Part shown: positions 18,275 to 29,779 of the stretch, piece after piece
Numbering within the stretch: position 1 is the stretch's first letter
Layout: the number at the start of each line of letters is the position of its first letter
NCBI GenBank assembly: GCA_016938875.1
Contig: JAFGTV010000038.1
Coordinates: 157,770-221,769, forward strand
Length of the DNA stretch: 64,000 bases
Reading direction: 5' to 3'
From: Paracoccaceae bacterium
Lineage (GTDB): Bacteria > Pseudomonadota > Alphaproteobacteria > Rhodobacterales > Rhodobacteraceae
Translations under genes and position numbers: made by a program
Notes under the pieces: generated by a model
The model's input: only the letters and a program-made list of their open reading frames with translations
What the model was told of the DNA's origin: nothing
The model's database searches: none

Positions 18275-19261
18275 ATGAAAACCACACTGACCCTGGCGCT
18301 GGGCGCGCTGGCCCTTGGCGCGGGCGCGGCCGATGCGGCCGACAAGATGACGCTGCAACTCAAATGGGTGACCCAGGCCCAGTTCGCGGGCTACTACGTC
18401 GCCCTCGAAGAAGGCTTTTACGAAGACGAAGACCTGGACGTGACGATCAAGCCGGGCGGCCCGGATATCGCGCCGACCCAGGTGGTTGCGGGCGGTGGCG
18501 CGGATGTCGTCATCGACTGGATGCCCTCGGCCCTGGCCGCGCGCGAAAAGGGGCTGGCGCTGGTCAACATCGCCCAGCCGTTCAAATCCTCGGGCATGAT
18601 GCTGACCTGCCTCAAGGAAACCGGCATCACCTCGCCGGCCGATTTCCCCGGCAAGACGCTGGGCGTGTGGTTCTTTGGCAATGAATACCCGTTCCTGAGC
18701 TGGATGAGCCAGCTGGGTATTCCCACCGATGGGTCCGAGGGCGGCGTGACGGTTCTGAAACAGGGCTTCAACGTCGATCCGCTGCTGCAAAAGCAGGCCG
18801 ACTGCATCTCGACCATGACCTACAACGAATACTGGCAGGTGATCGAGGCGGGGATTTCCCCCGACGAGCTGGTGACCTTCAAGTATGAGGACCAGGGCGT
18901 CGCGACGCTGGAGGACGGCCTGTACGTCATGGAGGACAAGCTGTCGGACCCGGCCGAGGTCGACAAGCTGGCCCGCTTCGTGCGCGCCTCGATGAAGGGC
19001 TGGAAATGGGCCGAGGAAAACCCCGATGCCGCCGCGATGATAGTGCTGGACTATGACGAAAGCGGCGCCCAGACCGAAGAGCATCAAAAACGGATGATGA
19101 GCGAGGTCGCCAAGCTGACCGCCGGATCCAACGGCGCACTGGACGAGGCCGACTATGAGCGCACGGTGGCATCCTTGCTGTCGGGCGGGTCTGATCCGGT
19201 GATCACCAAGGCACCCGAGGGGGCCTGGACCCACGTCGTCACCGACGCGGCGCTGAACTAG
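18275..19261 (+). CDS. ABC transporter substrate-binding protein, NMT1/THI5-like
   Basis: 328 residues with a Sec signal (MKTTLTLALGALALGAGAADAADK). The mature protein opens MTLQLKWVTQAQFAGYYVALEEGFYEDEDLDVTIKPGGPDIAPTQVVAGGGADVVIDW, the classic NMT1/ThiY-like start for periplasmic proteins binding pyrimidine thiamin precursors. Since thiamin genes are absent and pyrimidine catabolism is adjacent, uracil, thymine or a related base is the likely ligand (inference). ATG at 18275 follows GGAGGT. A strong terminator follows the gene. Confidence 0.88.
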   Translation: MKTTLTLALGALALGAGAADAADKMTLQLKWVTQAQFAGYYVALEEGFYEDEDLDVTIKPGGPDIAPTQVVAGGGADVVIDWMPSALAAREKGLALVNIAQPFKSSGMMLTCLKETGITSPADFPGKTLGVWFFGNEYPFLSWMSQLGIPTDGSEGGVTVLKQGFNVDPLLQKQADCISTMTYNEYWQVIEAGISPDELVTFKYEDQGVATLEDGLYVMEDKLSDPAEVDKLARFVRASMKGWKWAEENPDAAAMIVLDYDESGAQTEEHQKRMMSEVAKLTAGSNGALDEADYERTVASLLSGGSDPVITKAPEGAWTHVVTDAALN

Positions 19262-19283
19262 GCCACGTCCATCCCGTGAAACA

Positions 19284-19321
19284 GGGGCCGCCCCGCAGCA
19301 CGATCTGCGGGGCGGCCCTTT
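19284..19321 (+). terminator. Intrinsic terminator after the importer operon
   Basis: A perfect 14-bp stem, GGGCCGCCCCGCAG (19285-19298) with its complement (19305-19318), has a 6-nt loop and is followed by TTT. It ends the pyrimidine block. Confidence 0.8.
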
Positions 19322-19335
19322 GCGTTGCGGCCGTC

Positions 19336-19349
19336 TTGATTCCGATCAA
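19336..19349 (+). promoter_or_regulatory. Perfect FNR/FnrL box
   Basis: TTGATTCCGATCAA is an exact TTGAT-N4-ATCAA consensus. A TAGTTT -10-like hexamer lies at 19372-19377. A start about 7 nt further, near 19384, would place the box centre at about -41.5, the class II activator position. The only gene downstream is the small lipoprotein at 19424. Confidence 0.75.
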
Positions 19350-19423
19350 GGACAGGAATAACTGAACGATGTAGTTTAGTTGTGCGGGTTGGGAGACCCG
19401 GCAGTTGAAGGGAGATGAGGAAG

Positions 19424-19570
19424 ATGACCACCAAAACCCTGATGAAACTGGCCTTGGGGCTGGGCCTTGCCGCGTTTCTGGCGGGCTGCGCGGCGGAACC
19501 TGTGGCCGAATGCGAGCCCGGCGTCGGCGGGATCAGCGAAATGGGCACCGTAACCCCGCCGGGGTGCTGA
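19424..19570 (+). CDS. Small lipoprotein
   Basis: 48 codons: MTTKTLMKLALGLGLAAFLAGCAAE. The lipobox LAGC places the lipidated Cys at residue 22. The mature peptide is only about 27 residues, with two further cysteines, one being the last residue. An AGGGAGATGAGG ribosome site precedes ATG 19424. It resembles entericidin-like or other tiny lipoproteins in size only; I do not recognise the family. The upstream FNR box predicts expression under low oxygen. Confidence 0.65.
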   Translation: MTTKTLMKLALGLGLAAFLAGCAAEPVAECEPGVGGISEMGTVTPPGC

Positions 19571-19705
19571 TCCCATCCCGGTGATGTGCCCCCCCCCGGA
19601 CCGGGGGCGGCGCCGGGGTTCCGTTCGGCGGGGCGGCGGGCGCCTGTGGCGGGTCCGTTGCGCCGCGTCTGCCCCCGCGTGGCGGGTTGCGCGGCGTTGG
19701 CTGTC

Positions 19706-20371
19706 TCAGGCCCGCATAAGCGAGTTGACACACTGTCGAAGGTCATGGGGGTGGCTGCACAGGGCCGTCGCGCCGCCCGCGCGCAGTTCGCGCGCATCCC
19801 CATAGCCCCACAGGACGCCGATAGAGGCCATCTGGTTGCGGCCAGCGGCCCGGGTGTCGTTGTCGCGATCCCCGATCATGCAGCCCTGCGTTGCGTTGAA
19901 CCCTTCTTTTGCAAAGAGATGGGCGATGAGCGCGCCCTTGTCGTCAAAGCGACCGTCAAGCTCGGCCCCGTAAAGGCCGTCGAAATAATCCGCGAACCCA
20001 AAGTGCGCGATGACCTGCCGGGCAAATGGCCGTGGCTTTGCGGTGCACACGACCAGGCGGTATCCATCCTGCCTGAGGTCCGAAAGCGCGGCGAAAATAC
20101 CGCCATAGGGTTCAGCCTGGAAAATGCCGCCATCGGCATAGAATTTCCGGTAGAGCGTTACGGCCGCTTCCGCTTGGTCGGTACCGCCCAGCAACGTCGC
20201 AAAGCTGTGGCGAAGCGGGGGGCCGATGATCCATTTGAGGTCGTCATGGGGCGGAACGGGGCGCCCCAGGGCCGCCAGGGCCGACTGGCAAGATCCGATA
20301 ATGCCACGCGCGGGATCGACCAGTGTGCCGTCCAGATCGAAGAGAAGAAATTTGTCCGCCGGTCTTTTCAT
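19706..20371 (-). CDS. HAD-family hydrolase, phosphoglycolate phosphatase-like
   Basis: 221 residues. The motifs are in order: DLDGTLVD near residue 10 (nucleophile Asp and second Asp), a cap domain with GPPLRHSFATLLGG, the VVCTAKPRPFARQVI Ser/Thr-equivalent region, Lys in the later part, and MIGDRDNDTRAAGRN for the last acidic motif. ATG at 20371 gives MKRPADKFLLFDLDGTL, the natural family start. The typical substrate would be 2-phosphoglycolate or another small phosphoester; specificity is not readable. Confidence 0.88.
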   Translation of the reverse strand: MKRPADKFLLFDLDGTLVDPARGIIGSCQSALAALGRPVPPHDDLKWIIGPPLRHSFATLLGGTDQAEAAVTLYRKFYADGGIFQAEPYGGIFAALSDLRQDGYRLVVCTAKPRPFARQVIAHFGFADYFDGLYGAELDGRFDDKGALIAHLFAKEGFNATQGCMIGDRDNDTRAAGRNQMASIGVLWGYGDARELRAGGATALCSHPHDLRQCVNSLMRA

Positions 20372-20472
20372 CGGCCGCCACTTTGCCCGAAACCGCTGAT
20401 CTTGCAAGGGCCGGACCCGCGCCAAGGCCGCGCTTTCCGGCGCCCGACATCTGTCCGGCCGCTTGAAATGAA

Positions 20473-20501
20473 ACGGGCCGGTGCGATCGGCACCGGCCCG
20501 T
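20473..20501 (-). terminator. Intrinsic terminator downstream of acs
   Basis: A perfect 12-bp stem, ACGGGCCGGTGC with its complement, has a 5-nt loop. On the minus strand it is followed by TTTCATTT, so it ends acs transcription. Confidence 0.75.
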
Positions 20502-20524
20502 AGCGTGTCATTCCCAGGCCCGGA

Positions 20525-22474
<1,950 letters not shown>

Positions 22475-22510
22475 CTTTATGGTCCCTCTGACAGGGTGGG
22501 TCTTTTGTGA

Positions 22511-22534
22511 AAACCCCGCCCGCAGGGGGCGGGG
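22511..22534 (-). terminator. Intrinsic terminator after the branched-chain-type ABC operon
   Basis: On the minus strand CCCCGCCC (22534-22527) pairs with GGGCGGGG (22521-22514) across a 5-nt loop and runs into TTTTC. It separates the transporter operon from acs. Confidence 0.7.
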
Positions 22535-22544
22535 CGCTCCTGGC

Positions 22545-23300
<756 letters not shown>

Positions 23301-23312
23301 GGTCGCGCCTCC

Positions 23313-24071
23313 TTATCCGTGGGACTGGCCGAGATAGGCCTCTTGCACCTTGGGGTGCCCCTTGATCTTCTCGGGGATATCCTCGACCAGCGGCGTGCCC
23401 TGGGCAAGAACGGTGATCCGGTCGGCCAGGCTGAACACCACGTGCATGTCATGCTCGATGATGGCCATGGTGATGTCGCGGCTGGCCTTGATCTCCTTGA
23501 GCAACTCGATGGTGTTGTTGGTGTCGGCCCGCGCCATGCCGGCGGTCGGTTCGTCCAAGAGCAGCAGCTTGGGCTCCTGCACCAGGCACATCGCCATTTC
23601 CAGCCGCCGCTTGTCGCCGCGCGACAGGCTGCTGGCGTGCATGTCCTTTTTTTCGGCCATGTTCACGTCTTCGAGCATGTGCATGGCCTGGGCCACCACC
23701 TCTTTCTCGGCCGAGACGGTTTCAAAGGCATGCATGCGGAACGACCCGTCGCGCTTGGCGAAACAGGGGATCAGCACGTTTTCCAGCACCGTCAGATCGC
23801 CAAAGATCTCGGGCGTCTGGAACACGCGGCTGATGCCCATCTGGTTGATCTCGTGCGGCTTGCGCCCCAGCACCGACTGGCCGTCGAACATGACGCTGCC
23901 GGTGTCGGGGATCAGCTTGCCCACCAGGCAGTTCAGCAGCGTGGACTTGCCCGCCCCGTTCGGCCCGATGATCGCGTGCACCGTGTTTTCCTTGACCGAG
24001 AGATTGACATCCCCCAGCGCCTGAAGGCCGCCGAACCGCTTGTTCACGCCCTTGACTTCAAGAATACCCAT
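23313..24071 (-). CDS. ABC transporter ATP-binding protein, LivG type
   Basis: 252 residues: Walker A IGPNGAGKSTLLNCLVG, signature SLSRGDKRRLEMAMCL (a variant of LSGGQ common in LivG-type proteins), Walker B LLLLDEPTAGM, H-loop IEHDMHVVFSLADRITVL. It ends 12 nt before the LivF-type gene. This is the second, non-identical ATPase of the complex. Confidence 0.92.
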   Translation of the reverse strand: MGILEVKGVNKRFGGLQALGDVNLSVKENTVHAIIGPNGAGKSTLLNCLVGKLIPDTGSVMFDGQSVLGRKPHEINQMGISRVFQTPEIFGDLTVLENVLIPCFAKRDGSFRMHAFETVSAEKEVVAQAMHMLEDVNMAEKKDMHASSLSRGDKRRLEMAMCLVQEPKLLLLDEPTAGMARADTNNTIELLKEIKASRDITMAIIEHDMHVVFSLADRITVLAQGTPLVEDIPEKIKGHPKVQEAYLGQSHG

Positions 24072-24083
24072 CTGTCGGTCTCC

Positions 24084-25298
24084 TTACTCGGCCACATGCG
24101 GGGCGGGTTTGGGTTTATGTCCACCAGCGCCCGTGCCGGGGCCTTTGGACTTTTTCTTGCGGTTGAACAGGCGCGCGATGCGCTGACCGCCCTCGACCAG
24201 GCCACCGGGCAGGAAGATCACCACCAGCATGAACAAGATGCCCAGCGTCAGGTGCCAGCCCTTGCCCACGAAGGGGTGGATCATGGCGACAACCGCATTC
24301 TCCAGCCCGTCAGGCAGGACGGCGAACCAGGCGTGCAGCACGTTGTCGTTGATCTTGGAGAAGATGTTTTCGAAATACTTGATGAAACCCGCGCCCAGCA
24401 CCGGCCCCATCAAGGTGCCCGCACCGCCCAGGATGGTCATCAGCACCACCTCGCCGCTTGCGGTCCACTGCATCCGCTCTGCGCCCGCCAGCGGGTCCAT
24501 CGAGGCCAGAAGCCCCCCTGCCAGGCCGGCATACATCCCCGAGATGACGAACGCCGCCAGGGTGTAGGGCCGGGTGTTCAGGCCGGTATAGTTCATCCGC
24601 GTCTGGTTGGTCTTGATCGCGCGCAGCATCATCCCGAAGGGCGAGCGGAAGATCCGCAGCGACAGGTAGAAGGCCAGGATCGCGATCACCGCGCAGAAGT
24701 AATAGCCGATGTTGAAGGTGAACAGCCATCCGCCCACGTCCAACTGGACCGAGTCGCGCATCACCAGGCCAAACAGGTGCGGGCTGGTCGGAGAGTTCGC
24801 CCCCACCAGGATCTGCGGGTCGTTGCCATAGACCTGAAGCCCGGTCTCGCCGTTGGTGATCGGTGTCAGCACCGAATAGGCCAGGTTGTAGGACATCTGG
24901 GCAAAGGCCAGCGTCAGGATCGAGAAGTAGATGCCCGACCGGCGCAGCGAGATGAACCCGATCAGCAGCGCGAACAGCGCCGAAATGATGATCGCCAGCA
25001 CCAGCCCCGGCAGCACGTTATAGCCCAGCAGCTTGTACATCCACACCACGGTGTAGGAGCCCACCCCCAGGAACGCCGCATGCCCGAAGGAAAGGTAGCC
25101 GGTCAGCCCGAAGAGGATGTTGAAGCCGATCGCGAAAATGCCGTAGATCGCGAATTTCTGCATCAGGTCCGGGTAGCCCGCGTTGAATTGCGCCATGGCC
25201 GAACCTTCGGGGAAGGGTTGCAGCAGCAGCGGCGTGGCCAGCGTCAGGAAGATGACGATCAGCAGAAAGCGGGTGTCTTTTGCGCTTAGTCCAAGCAT
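24084..25298 (-). CDS. ABC transporter permease, LivM type
   Basis: 404 residues, about ten membrane helices. [14 protein letters not shown] is the LivM/LivH mark, and the conserved [39 protein letters not shown] precedes [20 protein letters not shown]. The C-terminal tail (about 30 residues) is rich in Lys, Pro and Gly and cytoplasmic. It pairs with the LivH-type permease 5 nt upstream. Confidence 0.92.
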   Translation of the reverse strand: MLGLSAKDTRFLLIVIFLTLATPLLLQPFPEGSAMAQFNAGYPDLMQKFAIYGIFAIGFNILFGLTGYLSFGHAAFLGVGSYTVVWMYKLLGYNVLPGLVLAIIISALFALLIGFISLRRSGIYFSILTLAFAQMSYNLAYSVLTPITNGETGLQVYGNDPQILVGANSPTSPHLFGLVMRDSVQLDVGGWLFTFNIGYYFCAVIAILAFYLSLRIFRSPFGMMLRAIKTNQTRMNYTGLNTRPYTLAAFVISGMYAGLAGGLLASMDPLAGAERMQWTASGEVVLMTILGGAGTLMGPVLGAGFIKYFENIFSKINDNVLHAWFAVLPDGLENAVVAMIHPFVGKGWHLTLGILFMLVVIFLPGGLVEGGQRIARLFNRKKKSKGPGTGAGGHKPKPAPHVAE

Positions 25299-25302
25299 GG
25301 GA

Positions 25303-26343
25303 TCAGTCCTCCATGACGCCCTTGCGGCCCATAAGGCCGCGCGGCCGGGTCAGCAGGATGATGATTGCAACAAGGTAGATGATGACCTGGTCGATGCCGG
25401 GGATGATTTCCTTGACCTCGTTCATCGAGGCAAAGCTTTGCAAGATGCCCAGCATGAACCCCGCCAGCACTGCGCCGGGCAGCGAGCCCATGCCGCCGAC
25501 CACCACCACGACAAAGCTGAGCACCAGGAAATCCATGCCCATGTGATAGTTCGGCGCCAGGATCGGCGTGTACATCACCCCCGCAAGCCCTGCCACCGCG
25601 GCCGCAAGGCCGAACATGATGGTAAAGCGGCGGTCGATGTCGATGCCCAGCAGGCCCACCGTCTCGCGGTCGGCCATGCCGGCGCGCACCACCATCCCGA
25701 AGGTGGTGAACCGCAGGAACGAAAAGACCCCGGCGATGATGATCAGCGAGAACAGGAAATACACCATCCGCCAGTAGGGATAGATGATCACGTTGGGATC
25801 AAAGCCCAGCATCGCGCCGAAATCGAAGCTGCCCGCAAAGGCGTCCGGGGCGCCGGTCTGGATCGGGTTGGCGCCGAAGAAATACTTGATCACCTCCTGC
25901 AACACGATGGCCAGGCCAAAGGTCACCAGGATCTGGTCGGCATGGGGGCGCTTGTAGAAATGCTTGATCAGGCCGCGCTCCATCACGAAACCCAGCACGA
26001 TCATCACGGGGATCGCCAGCACGATCGCCAGCGGCACCGACCAATCGACGATGGCGCCGCCGATCTCGGGGCCGAACCAGCTTTCGACATAGGGCACCTG
26101 GACCTTCAGGGGATTGCCCAGAAAGTCGGTGCGCGTGGGGTCGATCTCCTCGAACGACATGCCGAGAAAGCGCTGCATCGTCACCGCGCAAAAGGCGCCG
26201 ATCATGAACAGCGCCCCGTGGGCAAAGTTCACCACGCCCAGCGTGCCGAAAATCAGCGTTAGGCCCAGCGCGATCAGCGCATAGGCAGAGCCCTTGTCGA
26301 GCCCGTTCAGAACTTGCAGAAGGATCGCGTCCATCTTCCCCAC
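25303..26343 (-). CDS. ABC transporter permease, LivH type
   Basis: 346 residues, about eight membrane helices, with the LivH hallmarks [29 protein letters not shown] and [28 protein letters not shown]. It is 40-50 residues longer than classic LivH because of a polar insertion (about 60-105, with [25 protein letters not shown]) facing the periplasm. The insertion suggests a dedicated, non-leucine substrate. Confidence 0.92.
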   Translation of the reverse strand: MGKMDAILLQVLNGLDKGSAYALIALGLTLIFGTLGVVNFAHGALFMIGAFCAVTMQRFLGMSFEEIDPTRTDFLGNPLKVQVPYVESWFGPEIGGAIVDWSVPLAIVLAIPVMIVLGFVMERGLIKHFYKRPHADQILVTFGLAIVLQEVIKYFFGANPIQTGAPDAFAGSFDFGAMLGFDPNVIIYPYWRMVYFLFSLIIIAGVFSFLRFTTFGMVVRAGMADRETVGLLGIDIDRRFTIMFGLAAAVAGLAGVMYTPILAPNYHMGMDFLVLSFVVVVVGGMGSLPGAVLAGFMLGILQSFASMNEVKEIIPGIDQVIIYLVAIIILLTRPRGLMGRKGVMED

Positions 26344-26408
26344 CCGTGATGTCGGTTTAGGTCTGGAGTGTCAGGGCCACCCACCAGTGGCAGGGCCCGG
26401 ACGAAGGA

Positions 26409-26439
26409 CCGGCCGCGCGCGGGGTGCGCACGCGGCCGG
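26409..26439 (-). terminator. Attenuator hairpin between binding protein and permease genes
   Basis: CCGGCCGCG (26409-26417) and CGCGGCCGG (26431-26439) form a 9-bp stem around a GC-rich 13-nt loop. There is no T tract, so it probably lowers readthrough or protects the upstream mRNA. This would give more binding protein than permease. Confidence 0.5.
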
Positions 26440-26457
26440 CGGTTCTGGGCTGACGGC

Positions 26458-27813
26458 TCAGGCGCCGTCGTTGCACTGACCCAGCGAGGCCTCGTCGCCA
26501 CCGAACATCGGGTGGTTGGACGGGTACTCGACCTGGGCGCGCGGCGTGATCTCGACCACTTCGAGCGTGTCGAACTTGGTGGTCGGGTTGTCGGCGCCCT
26601 TCATGACCAGCACATCCTTGAAGCACTGGTGGTCATCGGCACGATACAGCGTCGGGCCGTTGCCCATGCCGTCGAATTCGAACCCTTCCAGGGCCTCGGC
26701 CACGGCGCAGGGGTTGAACGCCCCGGCACGCGTCACCGCATCGGCATAAAGCAGGGTCTGCACATAGCAGGTGTGCGCAGAGTTCGAGGGCGGACGGCCA
26801 TACTTTTCGCCGAACGACTTGACGAAGGCCTTGGTGCCCTCATCCTGAAGCTGCCAGTTCCAGTTCATCGAGCCGTAGACGCCCTTGATGTTCTCGCCGG
26901 CACCTTCGGCCATCAGTTCCGAGTAGAGCGGAACGACGATCTCGAACTGCTTGCCGTTGACCATCTTGTCGCGCAGGCCGAACTGCACCGCCTGGGTCAG
27001 CGAGTTGATCATGTCGCCGCCGTAGTGGTTCAGGATCAGCACATCGGCGCCCGAGTTCAGCACCGGCGCGATGTAGGACGAGAAGTCGCCCGCACCGACC
27101 GGGGTCAGCACGTTGTTGACGGTTTCCCAGCCCAGCGCCTCGGTCGAGGCGGCAATCGATTCCTGCTGGGTGTAGCCCCAGGTGTAATCGGCCGTCAGGT
27201 GATAGGCGCGGCGGTCAGAGCCATAGGCCTTTTGCAGCACGGGGGCCAGGGCGGCGCCGGACATGTAGGCGTTGAAGAAATGGCGGAAGCCATTGGCCTT
27301 GCGGTCCTTGCCCGTGGTGTCGTTGGAGTGGGTCAGACCGGCCATGAAGATGATGCCGGCCTCTTGGCACAGGCCCTGAACGGCCACGGCCACGCCCGAG
27401 GACGAACCGCCGTTGATCATCACGACGCCGTCTTTTTCGATCATCGACTTGGCCGATGCGCGCGCGGCGTCCGACTTGGTCTGGGTGTCGCCGGTCACGA
27501 ACTCGACCTTCTTGCCCAGGATGCCGGTGCCGTCCAGCACCTTGGAGCTGAAGGTGTTCAGCATGCCGCCGTCGCCCACGCCGTTCAGGTGCTCGACCGC
27601 CAGCTGTTGGGCGCGCAGTTCGTCCAGGCCCTCGTCGGCATAGGGGCCCGATTGCGGCACGTTGAAGCCCAGCTTGACAGTGCTGCCGGTCGGCTCGTTG
27701 GTGAAGGCATAGGCGCCCGAAGTGAAAATGGTGGGCAGCGCCAGGCCGGCCCCGGTGACAGCACCGGTTCTCAGCACGCCGCGGCGCGTAAGGTTCGATT
27801 TCGTCATGAACAT
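26458..27813 (-). CDS. ABC transporter substrate-binding protein, branched-chain amino acid/amide type
   Basis: 451 residues, longer than the usual 370-400. The N-terminus MTKSNLTRRGVLRTGAVTGAGLALPTIFTSGAYA carries a twin-arginine motif, implying folded export. The type I periplasmic-binding (Peripla_BP_6) core starts near VKLGFNVPQSGPYADEG and includes the INGGSSSGVAVAVQGLCQEAGIIFMAG hinge-side pocket. It is first gene of the operon SBP-H-M-G-F. Adjacency to acs and scfR raises the possibility of a carboxylate or amide ligand, but the sequence alone does not decide this. Confidence 0.9.
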   Translation of the reverse strand: MFMTKSNLTRRGVLRTGAVTGAGLALPTIFTSGAYAFTNEPTGSTVKLGFNVPQSGPYADEGLDELRAQQLAVEHLNGVGDGGMLNTFSSKVLDGTGILGKKVEFVTGDTQTKSDAARASAKSMIEKDGVVMINGGSSSGVAVAVQGLCQEAGIIFMAGLTHSNDTTGKDRKANGFRHFFNAYMSGAALAPVLQKAYGSDRRAYHLTADYTWGYTQQESIAASTEALGWETVNNVLTPVGAGDFSSYIAPVLNSGADVLILNHYGGDMINSLTQAVQFGLRDKMVNGKQFEIVVPLYSELMAEGAGENIKGVYGSMNWNWQLQDEGTKAFVKSFGEKYGRPPSNSAHTCYVQTLLYADAVTRAGAFNPCAVAEALEGFEFDGMGNGPTLYRADDHQCFKDVLVMKGADNPTTKFDTLEVVEITPRAQVEYPSNHPMFGGDEASLGQCNDGA

Positions 27814-27862
27814 CCTCCCGTGATGCTATGGGTGGGTCCGCACCTCCTCTGCGCGGACTCGT

Positions 27863-27982
27863 GCTTTACAAAGCGTCCCTATTATCCGCGCTCGACCGAA
27901 AATTTCGCAACAACTGCTTTTCTTGAAACGATTTTTTTGTAAAGATTTACACAGAAGCCGGGATGCATCTGTAAATTAATTA
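27863..27982. promoter_or_regulatory. AT-rich control region with TGTAAA/TTTACA palindromes
   Basis: Between the divergent transporter operon and scfR. It contains GCTTT-AC-AAAGC (27863-27874), the inverted repeat TGTAAA-GA-TTTACA (27938-27951), and a related half-repeat TGTAAATTAATTA (27970-27982). The region is far more AT-rich than its surroundings. These are candidate ScfR or other operators; no binding protein can be assigned from sequence. Confidence 0.45.
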
Positions 27983-28025
27983 TCTTGCAGGTGCAGAAAC
28001 CCCTTGGCAGGGCAAAGGATTTTCG

Positions 28026-29336
28026 ATGTCGCGCAGTGGCTTGACAGGCAACCGGATCCGCGAACGGCGCACCGTGCTGGGCTTGCGCCAGGCCGATCTG
28101 GCCCGATCGGTGGGAATTTCCCCCTCCTACCTCAACCTGATCGAGCATAACCGCCGCAGAATCGGCGGCAAGCTGTTGGTCGAGCTGGCCCGCCAATTGG
28201 GCGTCGAGGCCAGCGCCCTGACCGAAGGGGCGGGGGCCGCGCTGATCGGGGCGCTGCGCGAGGCCGCCGCCGACGAACCCGAGGTCGCCCCCGATCTGCA
28301 ACGGATTGAGGATTTCGCCGGGCGTTTTCCCGGCTGGGCCGGGCTGGTCGCCTCCCATCACCGCCGGGTGCGCGAGTTGGAGCGCACGGTCGAGATGCTG
28401 ACCGATCGGATGACCCATGACCCGTTCCTGTCGGCCTCGCTGCACGAGGTGATCTCGACGGTGACCGCGATCCGTTCGACCGCGGCGATCCTGGTCGACA
28501 CCCAGGATATCGACCCCGACTGGCAGCGCCGGTTCCACCGCAACCTCAGCGATGACAGCCAGCGCCTGGCCGAGGGGGCACAGGCGCTGGTGGCCTATCT
28601 CGACGAAGGGGCCGGGGATGCCGGGGCGCAATCCTCGCCGCAGGAAGAGGTCGAGGCCTATCTGCGCGCGCGCGGCTATCACCTGCCGGAACTGGAGCGC
28701 GCCTTGCCCCCCGCGCCCGAGCGGCTGCTGGCCGCCGCCCCCGAGTTGACATCCGCACCCGCGCGCGAACTGGCGCTGGCGCATCTGCGCCGCTATCGCC
28801 GGGATGCCGAGTTGATGCCGCTGGCCGCCTTTGCCGCCGCCGCGCGCGACACCGGCCTGGACCCCGGCCAGTTGGCCCAACGCTTTGGCGTCGATCCCGG
28901 CGCGGTGTTTCGCCGCCTGGCCGCCTTGCCCGAGGCGCTGGTGGGCGGGCCGGTGGGCCTGGTGACCTGCGACGGGTCGGGTACGCTGACCTTTCGCAAG
29001 CCGGTGACGGGGTTCGCGCTGCCACGGTTCGGGGCGGCCTGCGCGCTGTGGCCGCTGTACCAGGCGCTGTCGCGGCCGATGGCGCCGCTGCGCGCGGTGG
29101 TGGAACCCGCCGGGCGGATGCCCGCGCGGTTCCTGACCTATGCGCTGTGCCAGCCGATGGCGGGGGCGGGGTTCGACGGCCCCCAGGTGCTGGAGGCGGC
29201 GATGCTGATCCTGCCAGAGGAGACCGCGACCCTGCCGCCGGGCGAGGCGCAGCCGATCGGCACGTCCTGCCGGATCTGCCCGCGGCGCGCCTGCATCGCC
29301 CGGCGCGAGCCTTCGATCCTGGCGGACGGGTTTTGA
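28026..29336 (+). CDS. ScfR/RamB-type short-chain acyl regulator (XRE family)
   Basis: 436 residues. The N-terminal Cro/C1 helix-turn-helix (about 8-62) reads IRERRTVLGLRQADLARSVGISPSYLNLIEHNRRRIGGKLL. A middle segment (about 131-195) looks like a histidine-kinase dimerisation helix pair with His140 in ASLHEVISTVTAIRSTAAIL. The C-terminal domain (about 210-436) ends in the Cys cluster TSCRICPRRACIARREPSIL. ScfR/RamB/PccR-type regulators respond to short-chain acyl-CoAs and control acetate or propionate genes. It is divergent from the transporter and near acs, and leads the kinase block. Confidence 0.85.
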   Translation: MSRSGLTGNRIRERRTVLGLRQADLARSVGISPSYLNLIEHNRRRIGGKLLVELARQLGVEASALTEGAGAALIGALREAAADEPEVAPDLQRIEDFAGRFPGWAGLVASHHRRVRELERTVEMLTDRMTHDPFLSASLHEVISTVTAIRSTAAILVDTQDIDPDWQRRFHRNLSDDSQRLAEGAQALVAYLDEGAGDAGAQSSPQEEVEAYLRARGYHLPELERALPPAPERLLAAAPELTSAPARELALAHLRRYRRDAELMPLAAFAAAARDTGLDPGQLAQRFGVDPGAVFRRLAALPEALVGGPVGLVTCDGSGTLTFRKPVTGFALPRFGAACALWPLYQALSRPMAPLRAVVEPAGRMPARFLTYALCQPMAGAGFDGPQVLEAAMLILPEETATLPPGEAQPIGTSCRICPRRACIARREPSILADGF

Positions 29337-29407
29337 CAGGGGCGGGCTTTGCGACGATAGTCGGGCCAAGAGCCGTGAAACGGCCTTGGGCACGTGGGGG
29401 AAGGCGA

Positions 29408-29776
29408 ATGGGCAAGCATGTCCTGCTGATCGAGGATGAGCCGAATATCATCGAGGCGATCCGGTTCCTCCTGTCGCGCGACGGCTGGCAGGTGGACACC
29501 CATTCCGACGGGACCACGGCCCTTGAAAAGGTCATGGAAAAGCGCCCCGATATCGTGATCCTCGACGTGATGCTGCCCGGCCGGTCGGGGTTCGACATCC
29601 TGCGCGACATCCGCGCCGATGCGGACCTGGCAGCCCTGCCGGTGCTGATGCTGACCGCCAAGGGCCAGGTCAAGGACCGCGAGCTGGCCGAACGCCTGGG
29701 GGCCAGCCGGTTCATGGCCAAGCCGTTTTCCAACACCGAGGTGCTGGAGACGGTGCGCGCCCTGGCGGGCGGCTGA
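29408..29776 (+). CDS. Stand-alone response regulator receiver (CheY-like)
   Basis: 122 residues, receiver domain only. The phosphoacceptor is Asp53 in IVILDVMLPGRSG, with the acidic pair Glu9/Asp10, Thr83 in LMLTAKGQ and Lys105 in FMAKPF. There is no output domain. It lies 71 nt after scfR and 3 nt before the small membrane gene, two genes before the SLC5 histidine kinase, its obvious partner. With no DNA-binding domain it must act by protein contact or phosphotransfer. Confidence 0.93.
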   Translation: MGKHVLLIEDEPNIIEAIRFLLSRDGWQVDTHSDGTTALEKVMEKRPDIVILDVMLPGRSGFDILRDIRADADLAALPVLMLTAKGQVKDRELAERLGASRFMAKPFSNTEVLETVRALAGG

Positions 29777-29779
29777 GCC

